The notes below the pieces were generated by a model. The model had not been told where the DNA came from. It made no database searches and saw only the letters and a list, made by a program, of their open reading frames with translations. Position numbers and translations under genes: made by a program. From contig NC_049989.1 in the NCBI RefSeq assembly GCF_000003815.2, positions 21,893,128 through 21,957,127 on the forward strand: 64,000 bases of DNA, in the 5' to 3' direction. The first letter of the stretch is position 1; each line of letters begins with the position of its first letter. Of this stretch, positions 51,874 to 64,000 are shown in pieces. This DNA is from Branchiostoma floridae. Its lineage: Eukaryota; Chordata; Leptocardii; Amphioxiformes; Branchiostomatidae.

Positions 51874-52068
51874 TACTGTAAATACAGAAACTTTTGCAGT
51901 GGTTTAATGTTTGCGGTTTGCAGGTTGGCCGCTCCACCGCAAACATTTTTTCATGGCAGTAAGAGACTACAGTGCATGGTACTACTGCGAACTTAAAACC
52001 CCCGCGAAATGTCCCTTTTCCCGCTACCGCGAAATTAAATTCCCGCAAACTTAAATGCATTTACAGTA
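51874..52068. mobile_element. MITE of the TACTGTAAAT family, copy 3
   Basis: Ends TACTGTAAATAC and GCATTTACAGTA, opposite in orientation to copy 2. It shares TGCATGGTACTACTGCGAAC with the inverse of copy 2. Confidence 0.78.
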
Positions 52069-52566
52069 ACTCCCTATATCTGTGTGTACCAAGGTACAGA
52101 CTTCCCCTCAGACTCTGTTTTCATGTAGATCTTCTAGTTCAGCATCATCTTTTTTAACCCTCTTGCTGCTGCCTAACCCTGTAACCAATAGAAAATGGGG
52201 ACCCAAATGGCCGCTTCAGTGTGTTAAAGGTTAATCTGAAAACCAAGATCATATTAAATTGACTTGGCCTTCTAGAAGTCTCCATTTCTGTGAATTGCAT
52301 CTCAGTAAAGGTAGGGGTATCGGATTCCACTACCCCAGCCGTCGGCAGCGCGCGCCGCTATTGAACAACTTTGTCTCCGATTACTGCAGCAATTAAACTG
52401 TCAGGACGGCCGACCCGGACCGTTTCTCACCTGCGCTTCTTAGCGACCATTGACAGGTAAGAATTGGTCCACTCAAGGTCCCGCCAGGAGGATTCAATAC
52501 GGGGGCAGGGAGGGGAGAGTGTGCTGGGGATGATAGGGAAGGATCTGGAGCTTCTGTCAGATGGAG

Positions 52567-52675
52567 TTTTACAGGGCTGGGATAGGGCTAACAGGCCTGG
52601 GATAGGGCTAACAGGCCTGGGATAGGGTTAACAGTTAGTGGAGTTTTACAGGCCTGGGATAGGGTTAACAGTTAA
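52567..52675. repeat. short tandem repeat GCCTGGGATAGGGCTAACAG
   Basis: Four imperfect units of about 20 bases, one displaced. Confidence 0.8.
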
Positions 52676-53184
52676 TGGAAACTATTCTAAACTTAATTGT
52701 CCCCCTGTCCTGTAAAATATCAGGTAGCTGTATAGACATTTTTTTCTTACCTTTTACATAATTGATTTATTGTATCTGTGCACCCTTGTAATTACCAGGC
52801 TTTGGCAGTGATAGATATTCTTGGCCAACAGTATATTTGTCCTAGAGTCCAGTCTTTGTGCAAAACAAATAGGGGGATATTTGTAGAAAGCGTCAAATCA
52901 AGTATCTGCTAATTGTAGTATTTGCTTATACAATAATAATAATAAGTTTATTTGCAAGTCCGTGCCCGAGGGCTAATTGCAAGTACATGGTATAATCATA
53001 GTGACAATGGACAGTCATGAACAATATTCTACTCTAATACTAGTGTTGGCTATACATGTACTAGCTTGTTATAATTGTTGTAATTTCAATGTAGTTTGTA
53101 ATATTAACTACAACATTTATATAGCTAGCTCCTACTGTGTCGGTAAAACTGCTACTTAAAGTCAGAAGGATGAGATATCAAATG

Positions 53185-53385
53185 TTCTATTATCAGATAT
53201 GGTTGTCTTGGCAACATGTAGCCTGTAGGGCCTGTCCTCGGTGCTGAAGCTGGTGTGTAATGCCGAAGGGCAGTTATACCACTTTATAGAAATAGATACA
53301 GGTACAGAGATCTAAATGTTCTGTTATCAGACATGGTTGTCCCAGCAACATGTTGCCTGTAGGGCCTGTCCTTGGTGCTGAATGG
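53185..53385. repeat. tandem duplication of ~125 bases
   Basis: ATGGTTGTCTTGGCAACATG and ATGGTTGTCCCAGCAACATG begin two copies that continue CCTGTAGGGCCTGTCC and GGTGCTGAA. Confidence 0.8.
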
Positions 53386-54680
53386 TAGTTAGCAAAGATG
53401 GCCCATTCTGGTGTTCAATGGATTCTGCTAAAAATAACTGTCACTCACAGTGATTATTGAAAATATTAGATGGACAGTTGGGACTCTGGGTTTGGATGTT
53501 TGTTAGAAGGTGCTGAAAGGGTTTTCAGGGCAGTAATTCCTACTAATAGTGGAAATTGGAATGCTTTTCAAATTGTGCTTCAAATTGTCAGAGCCTAAGG
53601 GATGAACTAGCATGCCTTAAAACGTTGAGAGGGTGTTGAGGACAGTATTGATGTCTACTTACCATGGAATTTTTGCTTCAAAATGTCAGAGAGTCAAGGA
53701 GATGAGTTAGCTTGCCTTAAATCATTTAGCTCCCATATGTTCTTTTGGTAAAATTGTACCTAAAGATAGCTGAGAACCTCAGAAATAGACCAGGAAGCCT
53801 TCCAAGCCTGAGCTGTTTTTGTGGTCCCAGACTGCCATGATGTAGACAGATGACCCCACCTTACTGGGTAAAACAGAAAAGCTCCCAGCTCCCAGTGCTT
53901 TATCCTGATCACTCTCTGGTTCACGGCCAAACCAACGGGATCGAGCCGGCTTTTCCAACTGGATTGCCTGGTTCACAGGACTGGCTGACCTAAAATATTT
54001 CAAATACAATATCTCTTATTTCTGTTGAAATTAATATGTTATAGTGAAATTTGAACTGTTGTTGTTTTCCAGTGATTTTTTTGCATTTTGAGGGCATGAC
54101 AAAGAAAGAAGTAGTCTTACATTTCCATCTGTGTTAGTAGAAAGACAGAGAGAGACAATGCCCTGCCATTAGTAAGTGAGAGAGTTAGTAGAAATCATTC
54201 GGAAACAAAAGTTGAACTGTTGTTTTCCTGCACATAAATCGAACATACCCAAATTTACAAGAGTGGATTGTTGCTTCCTTGGCAAAGAAGTTGAAGCTGA
54301 AAGTTTGGGCAAGTCCTGCAGCAGGCTGGCAGGTCCTTGTGTTTCTGTGGGTGGAGTAGTTGGTCACGGATATTAGCTATACTTCCAGTGGGCTCTGCAT
54401 ATATATCCTTCAGTCATACATTGGAATCACAATAGAAAAATGTTCCAGTAAGTGTCTACTGTATGACAGAGCTTTGCGAGGGTATCCAACTTGCTAAGAC
54501 AGAAGTAGTGATGTATGATATCGTTCTGCCTAGCTAAAGTTCCCTCTAATATTTGCTACCCCCTCCTGGTTGTGTAACTCCAGCAGGTTCACAGAGAGTT
54601 CACTCAGGTGCTGATGACTGAACATGACGAATAACTGCTGCTGGTACACTCAGTCTCCTGCTGGGATCTGGGCTTTGTTT
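53386..54680. other. non-coding, nothing recognised
   Basis: No feature I can support. Confidence 0.4.
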
Positions 54681-54682
54681 GG

Positions 54683-54770
54683 TCGGCAGGGGGTCTGGGA
54701 CGTGCCACTCAGTTGGCAGGGGGTTTGGGACGTGCCACTCAGTTGGCAGGGGGTTTGGGACGTGCTAATT
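54683..54770. repeat. three tandem units GCAGGGGGTTTGGGACGTGC
   Basis: Units of about 31 bases joined by CACTCAGTTG. Confidence 0.85.
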
Positions 54771-55916
54771 CATTTCCATGGTTACCTGTCATTATGAGAC
54801 AAAACTCAAGAAGAAACCCAAAATTTGTGAAGAAAAATTGAAACTAATTGTTTTTAACCACAAAACTGTGTGAAGAAATAAAGGTACAGACTTTCCTTAA
54901 GAATCAGGATTGTGAAGATTACACCCAAATTTGTTGGACATTCTAGCTGTAATTCTGCATGGGGATAAGATATAGGCAAAGACTTGCATCTAACTAAAGT
55001 CATCCCAAAACTGCCTGCACATTTTCCCCTCAGTGTTCATGTTGATCTTCCAATTCATTATCATATTCATCAGTCACTGGGTTCTGCATCTACATTCTTT
55101 GAAAGTCCTATAGCTGCATTCAGTCTTTCTTCATCCTTTTCCACTGTGCTTTGCATCCTGCAAGCTTCCTTAGCTCCTGGAGTTTCTTTGTTGTTGTGGG
55201 ACAGACTTGCCCTCTGTGCTTTAGGTCTGCTTTCAGCAAGCTAAGCAGGCTGACACAGTGTCTTCCTTTGTGTGCCTTGTATATCTGCTGGAGCCTAGTA
55301 TTGAGAATCTGATGGCGTTTTGTGCAGGTGTGTCTTTTGGCATCCTAAGGATGTGTCAGTATCATTGTTTCGAATTTGAACGGCATAATTTGAGTTGGTG
55401 TGGCCTTTGCAAAACATAGCAGGTCTGCAGGCGCCATAGCTTTGAAGCACATTCCATGTGCACATCTGACATATTCAACTCCCACTGATGTCCGGTGTAG
55501 AGTTCATTGCCTTCTCTTTGACAACATGTTCCACTTTAGATGATATCTCGCGGGAAATAAATGTTTAAACGCTCCCATCCCCGGTTGATAGCCCTGGACT
55601 GTATCCATGTCAGTCTGACTATCTGCAGAGCAGAACCTGATTACACCATCCGTGGCCCCACCAGACTCAGCCATCACTACTGACAGCACCGAATCAGTAT
55701 CTCAATCAGTATTGAATTTCTCCTTTGATAGATCCCAGGCTCCCTTTGTAGAGGAGCGCCGGGTTTTCTACGGGGTAACGTCCGCCTTTGTTGTCGAGAT
55801 TAACCCCTGACATGGCGGATTACGGCGCCGGAGTGTTCTCTGTCGTTTTACGGCCTCCTGACCACAAGTAGTCGTAAAGCACGAAAGGCAGCCAGGTGGT
55901 GTGTAAAGCTGGTCAG
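54771..55916. other. non-coding, nothing recognised
   Basis: No feature I can support. Confidence 0.4.
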
Positions 55917-56033
55917 GCCTTGAAATAGATTTTTCTGCACAAGTAATACTTAAGATCCAGAACAAGTTTTGCCTGCACCACTAATTCTCTTTTAAAGTTG
56001 TTTTTAAAAATTTCCAACTGCAAAATTATAGGT

Positions 56034-56996
56034 NNNNNNNNNNNNNNNNNNNNNNNNNNNNNNNNNNNNNNNNNNNNNNNNNNNNNNNNNNNNNNNNNNN
56101 NNNNNNNNNNNNNNNNNNNNNNNNNNNNNNNNNNNNNNNNNNNNNNNNNNNNNNNNNNNNNNNNNNNNNNNNNNNNNNNNNNNNNNNNNNNNNNNNNNNN
56201 NNNNNNNNNNNNNNNNNNNNNNNNNNNNNNNNNNNNNNNNNNNNNNNNNNNNNNNNNNNNNNNNNNNNNNNNNNNNNNNNNNNNNNNNNNNNNNNNNNNN
56301 NNNNNNNNNNNNNNNNNNNNNNNNNNNNNNNNNNNNNNNNNNNNNNNNNNNNNNNNNNNNNNNNNNNNNNNNNNNNNNNNNNNNNNNNNNNNNNNNNNNN
56401 NNNNNNNNNNNNNNNNNNNNNNNNNNNNNNNNNNNNNNNNNNNNNNNNNNNNNNNNNNNNNNNNNNNNNNNNNNNNNNNNNNNNNNNNNNNNNNNNNNNN
56501 NNNNNNNNNNNNNNNNNNNNNNNNNNNNNNNNNNNNNNNNNNNNNNNNNNNNNNNNNNNNNNNNNNNNNNNNNNNNNNNNNNNNNNNNNNNNNNNNNNNN
56601 NNNNNNNNNNNNNNNNNNNNNNNNNNNNNNNNNNNNNNNNNNNNNNNNNNNNNNNNNNNNNNNNNNNNNNNNNNNNNNNNNNNNNNNNNNNNNNNNNNNN
56701 NNNNNNNNNNNNNNNNNNNNNNNNNNNNNNNNNNNNNNNNNNNNNNNNNNNNNNNNNNNNNNNNNNNNNNNNNNNNNNNNNNNNNNNNNNNNNNNNNNNN
56801 NNNNNNNNNNNNNNNNNNNNNNNNNNNNNNNNNNNNNNNNNNNNNNNNNNNNNNNNNNNNNNNNNNNNNNNNNNNNNNNNNNNNNNNNNNNNNNNNNNNN
56901 NNNNNNNNNNNNNNNNNNNNNNNNNNNNNNNNNNNNNNNNNNNNNNNNNNNNNNNNNNNNNNNNNNNNNNNNNNNNNNNNNNNNNNNNNNNNNNNN
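56034..56996. other. assembly gap (N) inside an interspersed repeat
   Basis: 963 N. The flanks (CTTGAAATAGATTTTTCTGC at the left; GTGCAGGTGGGTATTTCGAG at the right) look like inverted ends of the CTCGAAAT repeat family, so the missing sequence is probably the body of one such element. Confidence 0.8.
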
Positions 56997-57167
56997 ATTT
57001 GCAACTGTGCAGGTGGGTATTTCGAGCACTGGTTATGATTGTGTCAGCGGCCTTGAATACGTGACCTTCACGAGAAACACCTGTTTCACAATGCCGTCTG
57101 TTGTTGTGGGAAAACATTATGAATAAGTAAAGGTGATGACTTTTAAATCAGGTACAGGTACAGGCCT

Positions 57168-58024
57168 CAAAATACATTTTTTAGCCAGGTTGCGCAGGCG
57201 GCAACCTGAATCAAAAACTAACTTGCGCCATCAGCATTTCAGGTTGCGCCACTTCCAAGTTGTTACTTTCTCCAAATTAGCTACTTCTTAGCTAATTAAT
57301 AAACAACATCCATTTATCGATCTTTTGAAAATAAAGACTGCAACAAAAATAATATCTCAAAGAACCATGGAAAAATCGCGACCTCCGTTTAACAGTGACT
57401 ACCGTGCACCCCTCCCCAGTATAGTCATCGTCACACTAGCTGTTTTTCCCGCATTCCATCGACAGTATTGTCCCAAACAAGCACAAAAAAAACCTTCAAA
57501 ATAAGCCTATAAATGTACTTATCGGCAAGGATGTTAGGCGGTCAATGAGTTTTCGTATTTACATTGTCAAAGTTTCATGCCTTGCTGCGTGATTTTTTTC
57601 CCCGCGAATACAGCGTTGGGTCATCAGATATTCCACCAATAGCAGCACCCAGGCGCGCTACGTCACGCCGAAATGGCCAATGGGGTATGACTCTCGCGAT
57701 TCGCGAGATGTGAGTTAGTGCGAGATTTTGCGCGAGAATTGAAGGTAGATTTAAAATGGCGGCTCTATAGCGACCGAAATCCGCAAATTTTGAATTTTGA
57801 GCGAAGTTTCCGGCGGAAAATTAGGGCTTACCAAAGGCGTTCATCCCCAAAACAGGGTGTACATTTTCTGATATCTTTTTAGTAAAGGGCTTGTAACTTA
57901 AGGATCGTTTTGTTTACCCAAAAAATCAAGTTGCGCCATGCGCAACCTGACTTTCTGAACAACTTGCGCACAGAGAAAACTACTTGCACGGAGGGGGTGC
58001 ACAAGTGGTTAATTCGAGCCCTGA
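57168..58024. mobile_element. longer member of the CTCGAAAT family
   Basis: Starts GGCCTCAAAATACATTTTTT then AGCCAGGTTGCG; ends GTGCACAAGTGGTTAATTCG then AGCCCT. Contains a CTCTCGCGATTCGCGAGA palindrome near 57692. About 857 bases, no transposase frame. Family relation to 44569-44909 is clear from shared blocks. Confidence 0.65.
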
Positions 58025-61000
58025 GGTATACACAAGAAACTCGGATCCACCTTAACCTAAACTCACCACACATCAAGCTTTTAGCCAGGCCTGTGTCCTG
58101 TGTGTCTTTTGAGGTGCTGTTCTCAAGATAATGCCCTGAAGACACACTTACACTGGGGAGCAGAACCTATGACAAGCATGAAATACTGATTGACCAGGGA
58201 TGTTAGTAGGTCACTTATGGTCACAGTCTTCAACTGTGCCCTCTCTGACAGTACTTTTGTCCTTCAGGATACCTTAGAATGCACCATTTTAACTTTAAGT
58301 TCTCTAAAACACGCCACCATGGAAGGTGGATGCCCCCAGACCCACCTACAAAACTTTGTCACTTAGAAATTTTGGCTCCTTATATTATATAATAAAATTC
58401 CAGGCTGCATTTCTAGCCCTGCTGATAAACTACAGGTGGCGACACCCCAGATTTTCTGCCGTGTCAGCAACATTTTTACGTGGTCAGACGCAGAAGACGG
58501 TCGGCAGGGTTTATCGGAACCAGCGGAAAATGGCTTCAGTCGGCGACCTTTGGCCCCCAGCTGGGTCTAAACCGGCCCATAAACTGGGCTGGAGCGACGG
58601 TCGATTGAGATTAACCGTCGTCAGGTCGGTTGCCGTTCGGCGTAGGAGTGATTCTGCTCTCGGAGGTACATCCTGCCATTGATGCTTCCACCATAATGTT
58701 GCAGTGTTTTGATTTCCGACTCTCGCCTTGTGGAGGAAGCCTCGTGAGATACACGTATGTCTGTCGAGTGTATTATTAGATAACTCTTCAAAAGCTAAGT
58801 TCAATAGCCAAAGTACAGGTGAAATGCAGGAGAAACACAGCATGTAGAAGATTAGATATCTCCTACATGTGTATCATGCCTTTTTTCCCAGTCAGAGAGC
58901 TTCTAATGTTCGTTTTAGAGGATATATATCAGTGATAAGTTTCTTAATTACCCATAAGAGAATATGATTCTTACATGTTAAGTCTTTTCATCTGTATAGT
59001 ACTAAGTACTAGTGTGCGTAATCCAGTGGTTTCAAACCCTGTCTCTGGACATGCATGCTACTGGAAATTTTGCAGTTGGAACACCTACGTGCATAAGCTT
59101 TTGTATTTATTACTCGATAAGATAAAACATAAGTACTATTTACGTGTACAATTTTGGAAGAAAAGATAATGGGTAAGTCACTGATTTGAAGAGAGTCATA
59201 AGTTGGAAGTAGGACAACTTAAGATGTCATTGACGCAACCTGGCTTTTGACTCGGGTTGCCGCCTCGGCAACCTGTCTGAAAAAGGATAGCTGCTTGGCT
59301 AATTTTTCCACAAGAAGAATGTCCACTAACTGAAGCGGCAGAAGCCGTGATACAATTTGAGCTATCTACAATTGAGCGATCCGTCATACTTCACGGCTAT
59401 CAAATATTCATGGGGAAAACTTCACGCGCAGCCGGCCAGTCAGAAAAATTACCGCATTCCTTCATGTGAGCAATCATAAAGGGCTACTGTCCAACGGCTT
59501 TGTCGGTCTTAAAACGCTGATTCAGACAAAATCCCATCAACCGGCAAGGTCACGTAGAGGTCATGGCTGCGGGGGGGAACGTGGGCTCAATCAGGTGGGC
59601 GGTAAGGCCTCATCAATGTAATTCATTGGTTATTGCATTTAAAGGTAGTGCTAAACTGGGAGGTCAACTTGAAAACATACTAGTACTTCAAGGGGAAGTC
59701 TGTACCTTCAACACACAACGGATTCAGCATATGGATATGATCAGATGCTTGTTTTTTTCATAGTCTTTTGCTTTAAGGATGCAATGTCTAGCCTGGCATT
59801 CCTGGCTAGTTGTTGTTTCCCTGGTGTAAAAATGGGTACCAGACTTTGGTTTGGGAGGTAAAAGGCAGTGGAAGGAAAGGGATGGGCTCCACCTTCCAAT
59901 ACCGTACACTAAACACAGTGGAACGACTCACTGTCCTTAAGAAAGGATTACTTTTTACCTTTTCGTAGCTTATGTTTGATTTTACCACAAAATGTTGGTG
60001 AACCACAGAACTGATTTGGTGCACAGTGAGATTGTTTGTGCCCATCCCAGTGTCTGGAACTCCCAGATGACACATATTGTCAGCAAATGGAGCAGCATCC
60101 AATCCCGGGACCTCTAATTCTCTCTAGTCTTAAACTCGCTGCTTTCTATAAATCTTCTGGTAACGACAGATACCAATTCATTTCCTTGCTTCCCAGACAA
60201 AATTGGCGTAGCTGACTCACTGATAGAATTTTTTGTTGGATGTTATAACTTACAGGACTTACAAAACTACTACAGTAACTAGTATCTTGTTATGGTATAC
60301 TAGTAAGGGATTATACCTTCCATTGCCAGCTTTCTTGTGTAGAGAAATGTAGAGTTTTGAGACAATAGCTGAGAGATGCCACAAAGTTTCCTTTTTGCAG
60401 AAAATGTTATTTTTTTTATCTCTTCCAATATTTCAGCAGCTGTTCTGTTACTGTCATCATGGCAATGTAATCATTCTCCTTGTTGTATTGTGATTAGATT
60501 ATCACACAGATGCGTTGTCGAATCTGATTACTTGTCCTTGCTGCTATTGTAACAACAGGCACTGTGGAAGTCCCAAAGTGATGGAGTCTAAATCCCTCCT
60601 CTTAACTCCAATTAACTGATTACAATCGTGTGTTCACAATCACAAAACAACAAGGGGAAAGAAATCAAGGTAATAAGGGGTTTGCCTTGTCCTGTGGTTT
60701 GTTGGTTTGTTTGTTTAATCAGGGGAAACATACTGCCTTTAGGCGTTTTCCGATGAGGCGGGGCATTGCCATACTGAAGTCAGAAAAATAATTCATTATA
60801 GAGGAAATTGAGAATTTTCCCAGTTTATTGAAGCTGCGTATAAACAGTGCAGACTGTAATCTGTTCTTATTACAACATGTGGGAGAATTGCTTCGTGAAA
60901 CACATTCTCATTTTTCTCCATACAGAGTAGCACAATTCTGCAGCTGCATTCCGTGAGTTTACGTCTCCATGTCCCCAAGTTGCTCGTTGTGAGGAGTAAA

Positions 61001-62380
61001 TTGTCGGTCGTGTTTCGCACGATTCCAGCCCGGCGAATTGCGCCCAAATTGCCGTCTCGGCACGGTGTGAATATTTGATGGCCAATTCGGGGAGGAATCG
61101 CGGCGGTTATCGTTGTGTGGAAGTTTTTTATTGGCTGTGACGGAGGACGTTGATTTTCTGTGTGCGGCAGCTTTGATGGATGGGGGATGGAGTGGTTCCA
61201 ATGTCTCTCAATATCACAGGTGTGGGGAGAATACATCAAGCAGCTGGTCTGAGATTTGATTGATCTGAGTTTGGTCTGAAGTTTTCTTGATGCTTGTCTC
61301 AATTTGATGCAATGCATGTGTCAATGCAAGAATAGATACTAGTAGATCAATCGTTTTCAGAGAAATCTGAACATTTTCTTGTCTCTCAATCTGATACAAA
61401 TGTGAATACAAGAATAGTTAAGTCAATCATTTTCAGAGATATGTGAACATTACCTTGAATGCTTGTCTCTTGATGCAATGCTTGTTTGGCAAGATTAGAT
61501 AAATCAATCAATCATTTTTTTCAGAGAAATTTGAAAGTTTCCTTGAACGCATGTCTCTTGATCTGATATGTGGGCAGGAATGAATCAGTCAATCGTTTGT
61601 AATTGGAATGAAATTTTGAAGTTTTCTGAAATGCTACACATGCACCCTTCTTGATTCTTTGGTTCATGTTAAAGCCAAGACTTCAATACAGCAATGTTTT
61701 CTTAAAGAGTTACACAGTTTGCTTTGCTTGCTTGTGAACCCTTAGGCTCCAATTTGATCAATTTCTCAGTTCAATGTTGCATTTTGCTTTGTAGTGTGAG
61801 AAGCCAGGCTTCAGCAAGGGTGCTTCTGAGATGGTTAATCTGAAGTAATGGTTCCTGACTGCATGATTCACAATCCCCCATCTGGTGTGCACGACGGCCT
61901 CCTCAGTTCAAGGTTTCTTGTGTTAAGCCTGCGTAAAGAGAAAGGAAATCATTCTGGTGTCTCTCAGTGACAAAAAGACAGGAAACCATTATAGTACTGG
62001 TGTCTGTCAGTGACAAAAAGAGGAGTGAAGGGCCAGTATGTACTGGAGTCCTAGACAGCTAGGTAGTGTCTCAGCACACCTGGGTGCTTCAAATCTGTGA
62101 TTGATCTCATTTCATTTTCATTTCATTCCCATGAACTATGTCCATGACTATGACTCCTGGCCCATCAGTAATGGGGTCAACGACCTCCCCTACAGCAGTG
62201 TCCATCCTTATCCTCCACTACCCACGGAGATTAGTGTTAATCCTGACGATGCCTCGGCAGGCACGGAACATTAATCTTATCCTCAACCAGACCCAAATCC
62301 TGCACATATCAGCCTTCATGACAGTCTCCATGTTTCGTATCACAATCATAATCCTGGTCGTAATCCTGTACATCAAGGTC
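58025..62380. other. non-coding, nothing firm
   Basis: No gene supported. A partial inverted copy of the CAGGTTGC repeat block lies at about 59208-59285. The 173-codon minus frame at 60796-61317 shows no family resemblance or codon signal I can use. Confidence 0.35.
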
Positions 62381-62384
62381 CGCA

Positions 62385-62525
62385 CTGTACCCTAATCCTA
62401 ACCTTAATGCCTACACTAATCCTCCACATTAAGGTACAAGCTGAACCCTGATCCTAGCCTTAATGCTTGCCCTAATTCTCCACATTAAAGTACACGCTGA
62501 ACCCTAATCCCGCGTGCTATCCTGT
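62385..62525. repeat. tandem CCCTAATCC / CCACATTAAGGTAC units
   Basis: Two or three imperfect units of about 60 bases containing CTGAACCCTRATCC and CCACATTAARGTACA. Confidence 0.7.
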
Positions 62526-62688
62526 AATCCCGGGCATATCTCAATCACAGGAATTCAGCTGGGGGAAAATTAACTTGAGTCCAACAGTGGGCTAACGACT
62601 GTGCAGGTCGTTATATAGAACACATTACTGTTGAGATATTACAATGGAAATGAGTACCTAGCTTTGGTGAGTAGCAGTGGCAGGCCTT

Positions 62689-63057
62689 AGGCCACACCAA
62701 TTTAATTTCTTGGTTCACGGATTCGCTCGCTCCTATTTTTTGGAAAAAAAAATTAAAATAAAAATTACCACTCAGCAAATTTTCACCATTAATGAAACCA
62801 TTCACCAACTTTCTGGTGTAGCAAATTGGCCTTTATATTATAAGCTCCTTAAAGTGTGGGTACAGGTGCTATTACTGTACAATAATAGTGTTTTTGTACT
62901 TTTTTCAAGCTGAAAACTTTTTTTCTTTATGTTTTGGATCGGTCGTTACCTTTACCCCAACCATTTTACAATTTTTATTTTTATTTTTATTTTGCCCTCT
63001 CGCAACATATTTTTTATGAGAAAATCCGTGAACCAAGAAATTAAATTGGTGTGGCCT
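62689..63057. mobile_element. MITE of the AAGGCCACACC family, copy 3
   Basis: Left AGGCCACACCAATTTAATTT then CTTGGTTCACGGATT; the right end is an almost perfect inverse. About 369 bases, AT-rich interior. Confidence 0.88.
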
Positions 63058-64000
63058 TAGGGGCATGTTCAGGGTATATATAAGTCAGTGTTTCGGAAGT
63101 TCTCCAAATAACAAAGCTGCATCTGCTGGGGCCGTTTTACATGTGGCAGTTCCTTTACCTGTGAAACTATGAGCGTCAGTAGAGGGTGGAGAAGGAATTG
63201 CACACCCCTCCTTTACCTTAAAAACTCATGTGCAGGTCACCGAAGTCACGTCGGGAAGTGACTGTTTGCCTACTTCATTGTCTCTCAAGACAGAAGGATG
63301 CCGACAATTACAGTTGGAAGGATGTAAGAATAATAGGGCACTGTGTATGCCGCAGAGTTCTGAAAGGATTCTCAAAACAATCTCACTGGGAAACATTCTA
63401 CATTGGCTGCCGGATTATCCACATTGTGTATATTGTGTCGCTGAAGTTCCAGAATGGAAAGAAGTAATCAAAATTCAGTTTTTGTCATAAACAGGGAATC
63501 ATATTAGCATGGCCTCAGTATCAGTGTTTTATTGTCGGCAGTGAAATCTGGGTTTATTTCACCGTAAATGTTGTGCCATGTTTTATTATGGCTTTACTGC
63601 AGGCACCATTTTCTGAGTGAGAAGTCTGGTTTGGACCTGCCCCTAGTGCTGAAACGGTGACTGTGATTAAATATGTCTGTCCTTGCAGATTTCTTTGCTC
63701 ATAAAATGAAAAGAATCAAATTATTTTCATAATTATTTGTGCATACATTGCTTTACTAGTTCTATGTTTAGTTTACTTTACTATGTTAAGTTTTAATGTA
63801 CCTGTGTGTTTGTTTTAATGCCTGAATGCGCAATTTGCCTCGCTACAGTGCTGCAATGTAGTTGGAGATTGGAATTGCAATAGATAACTTATCATTATAT
63901 ATCGGCTACATGTTTAGGTATACTGTAGAAAGATTTGGTGCAGAAAAAGAAATGGATATTCTCATGTGAAGAAAAAGAAATTCAAACAAGAGACGGCCTC
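63058..64000. other. non-coding to window end
   Basis: No gene or repeat recognised. Confidence 0.4.

Noticed and set aside
55913-57117. Frames of 341-363 codons across the N gap
   Set aside because: They consist almost wholly of N and carry no information.
60796-61317. 173-codon minus-strand frame
   Set aside because: No domain, no splice context and no recognisable homologue; length alone is weak evidence here.

Overview
The window reads as intron-rich invertebrate-chordate DNA, most likely an amphioxus (Branchiostoma). That is an inference. It rests on chordate-like orthologues with many short phased exons, TTAGGG-type telomeric repeats, a tRNA-derived SINE, very many short inverted-repeat transposons, and minisatellites sitting on splice sites. 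I could run no database search. Four assembly gaps (runs of N) lie at 3453-3603, 37394-37493, 46031-46130 and 56034-56996.

Layout. 1-2600 is a minisatellite and a non-autonomous DNA transposon. 3624-4673 is the last exon of a C2H2 zinc-finger gene (+). 5689-26622 is a mitochondrial citrate carrier gene (SLC25A1-like, -) with five constant exons and three candidate last exons (12194-12308, 9846-9960, 5689-5791). 26623-27180 is a short divergent promoter with an RFX X-box. 29015-34404 is tektin-1 (TEKT1, +), seven coding exons, 402 residues. 36370-37017 is a two-exon gene for a 104-residue single-domain cupin (-), convergent with TEKT1. From about 37.7 kb to 64 kb I recognise no coding exon; that stretch holds MITEs, a SINE, minisatellites and possibly the first intron of a gene lying beyond the window.

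The most unusual pattern is that the edges of exons have been tandemly amplified into the neighbouring intron or 3' flank, again and again. Both edges of SLC25A1 exon 2, the donor edges of TEKT1 coding exons 2, 3 and 5, the acceptor edge of TEKT1 coding exon 5, and the stop-codon edges of TEKT1, the cupin gene and SLC25A1 exon 6c all carry such copies. Many copies keep intact splice sites, and several differ from the true exon only at synonymous positions. I recall that amphioxus intronic minisatellites containing an exon boundary have been reported before (called 'mirages', in Adh). So the class may be known, but its density here and its spread to acceptors and stop codons deserve attention.

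The second main finding is the set of three mutually exclusive, phase-compatible terminal exons of the citrate carrier. They would swap its sixth transmembrane helix and C-terminus.
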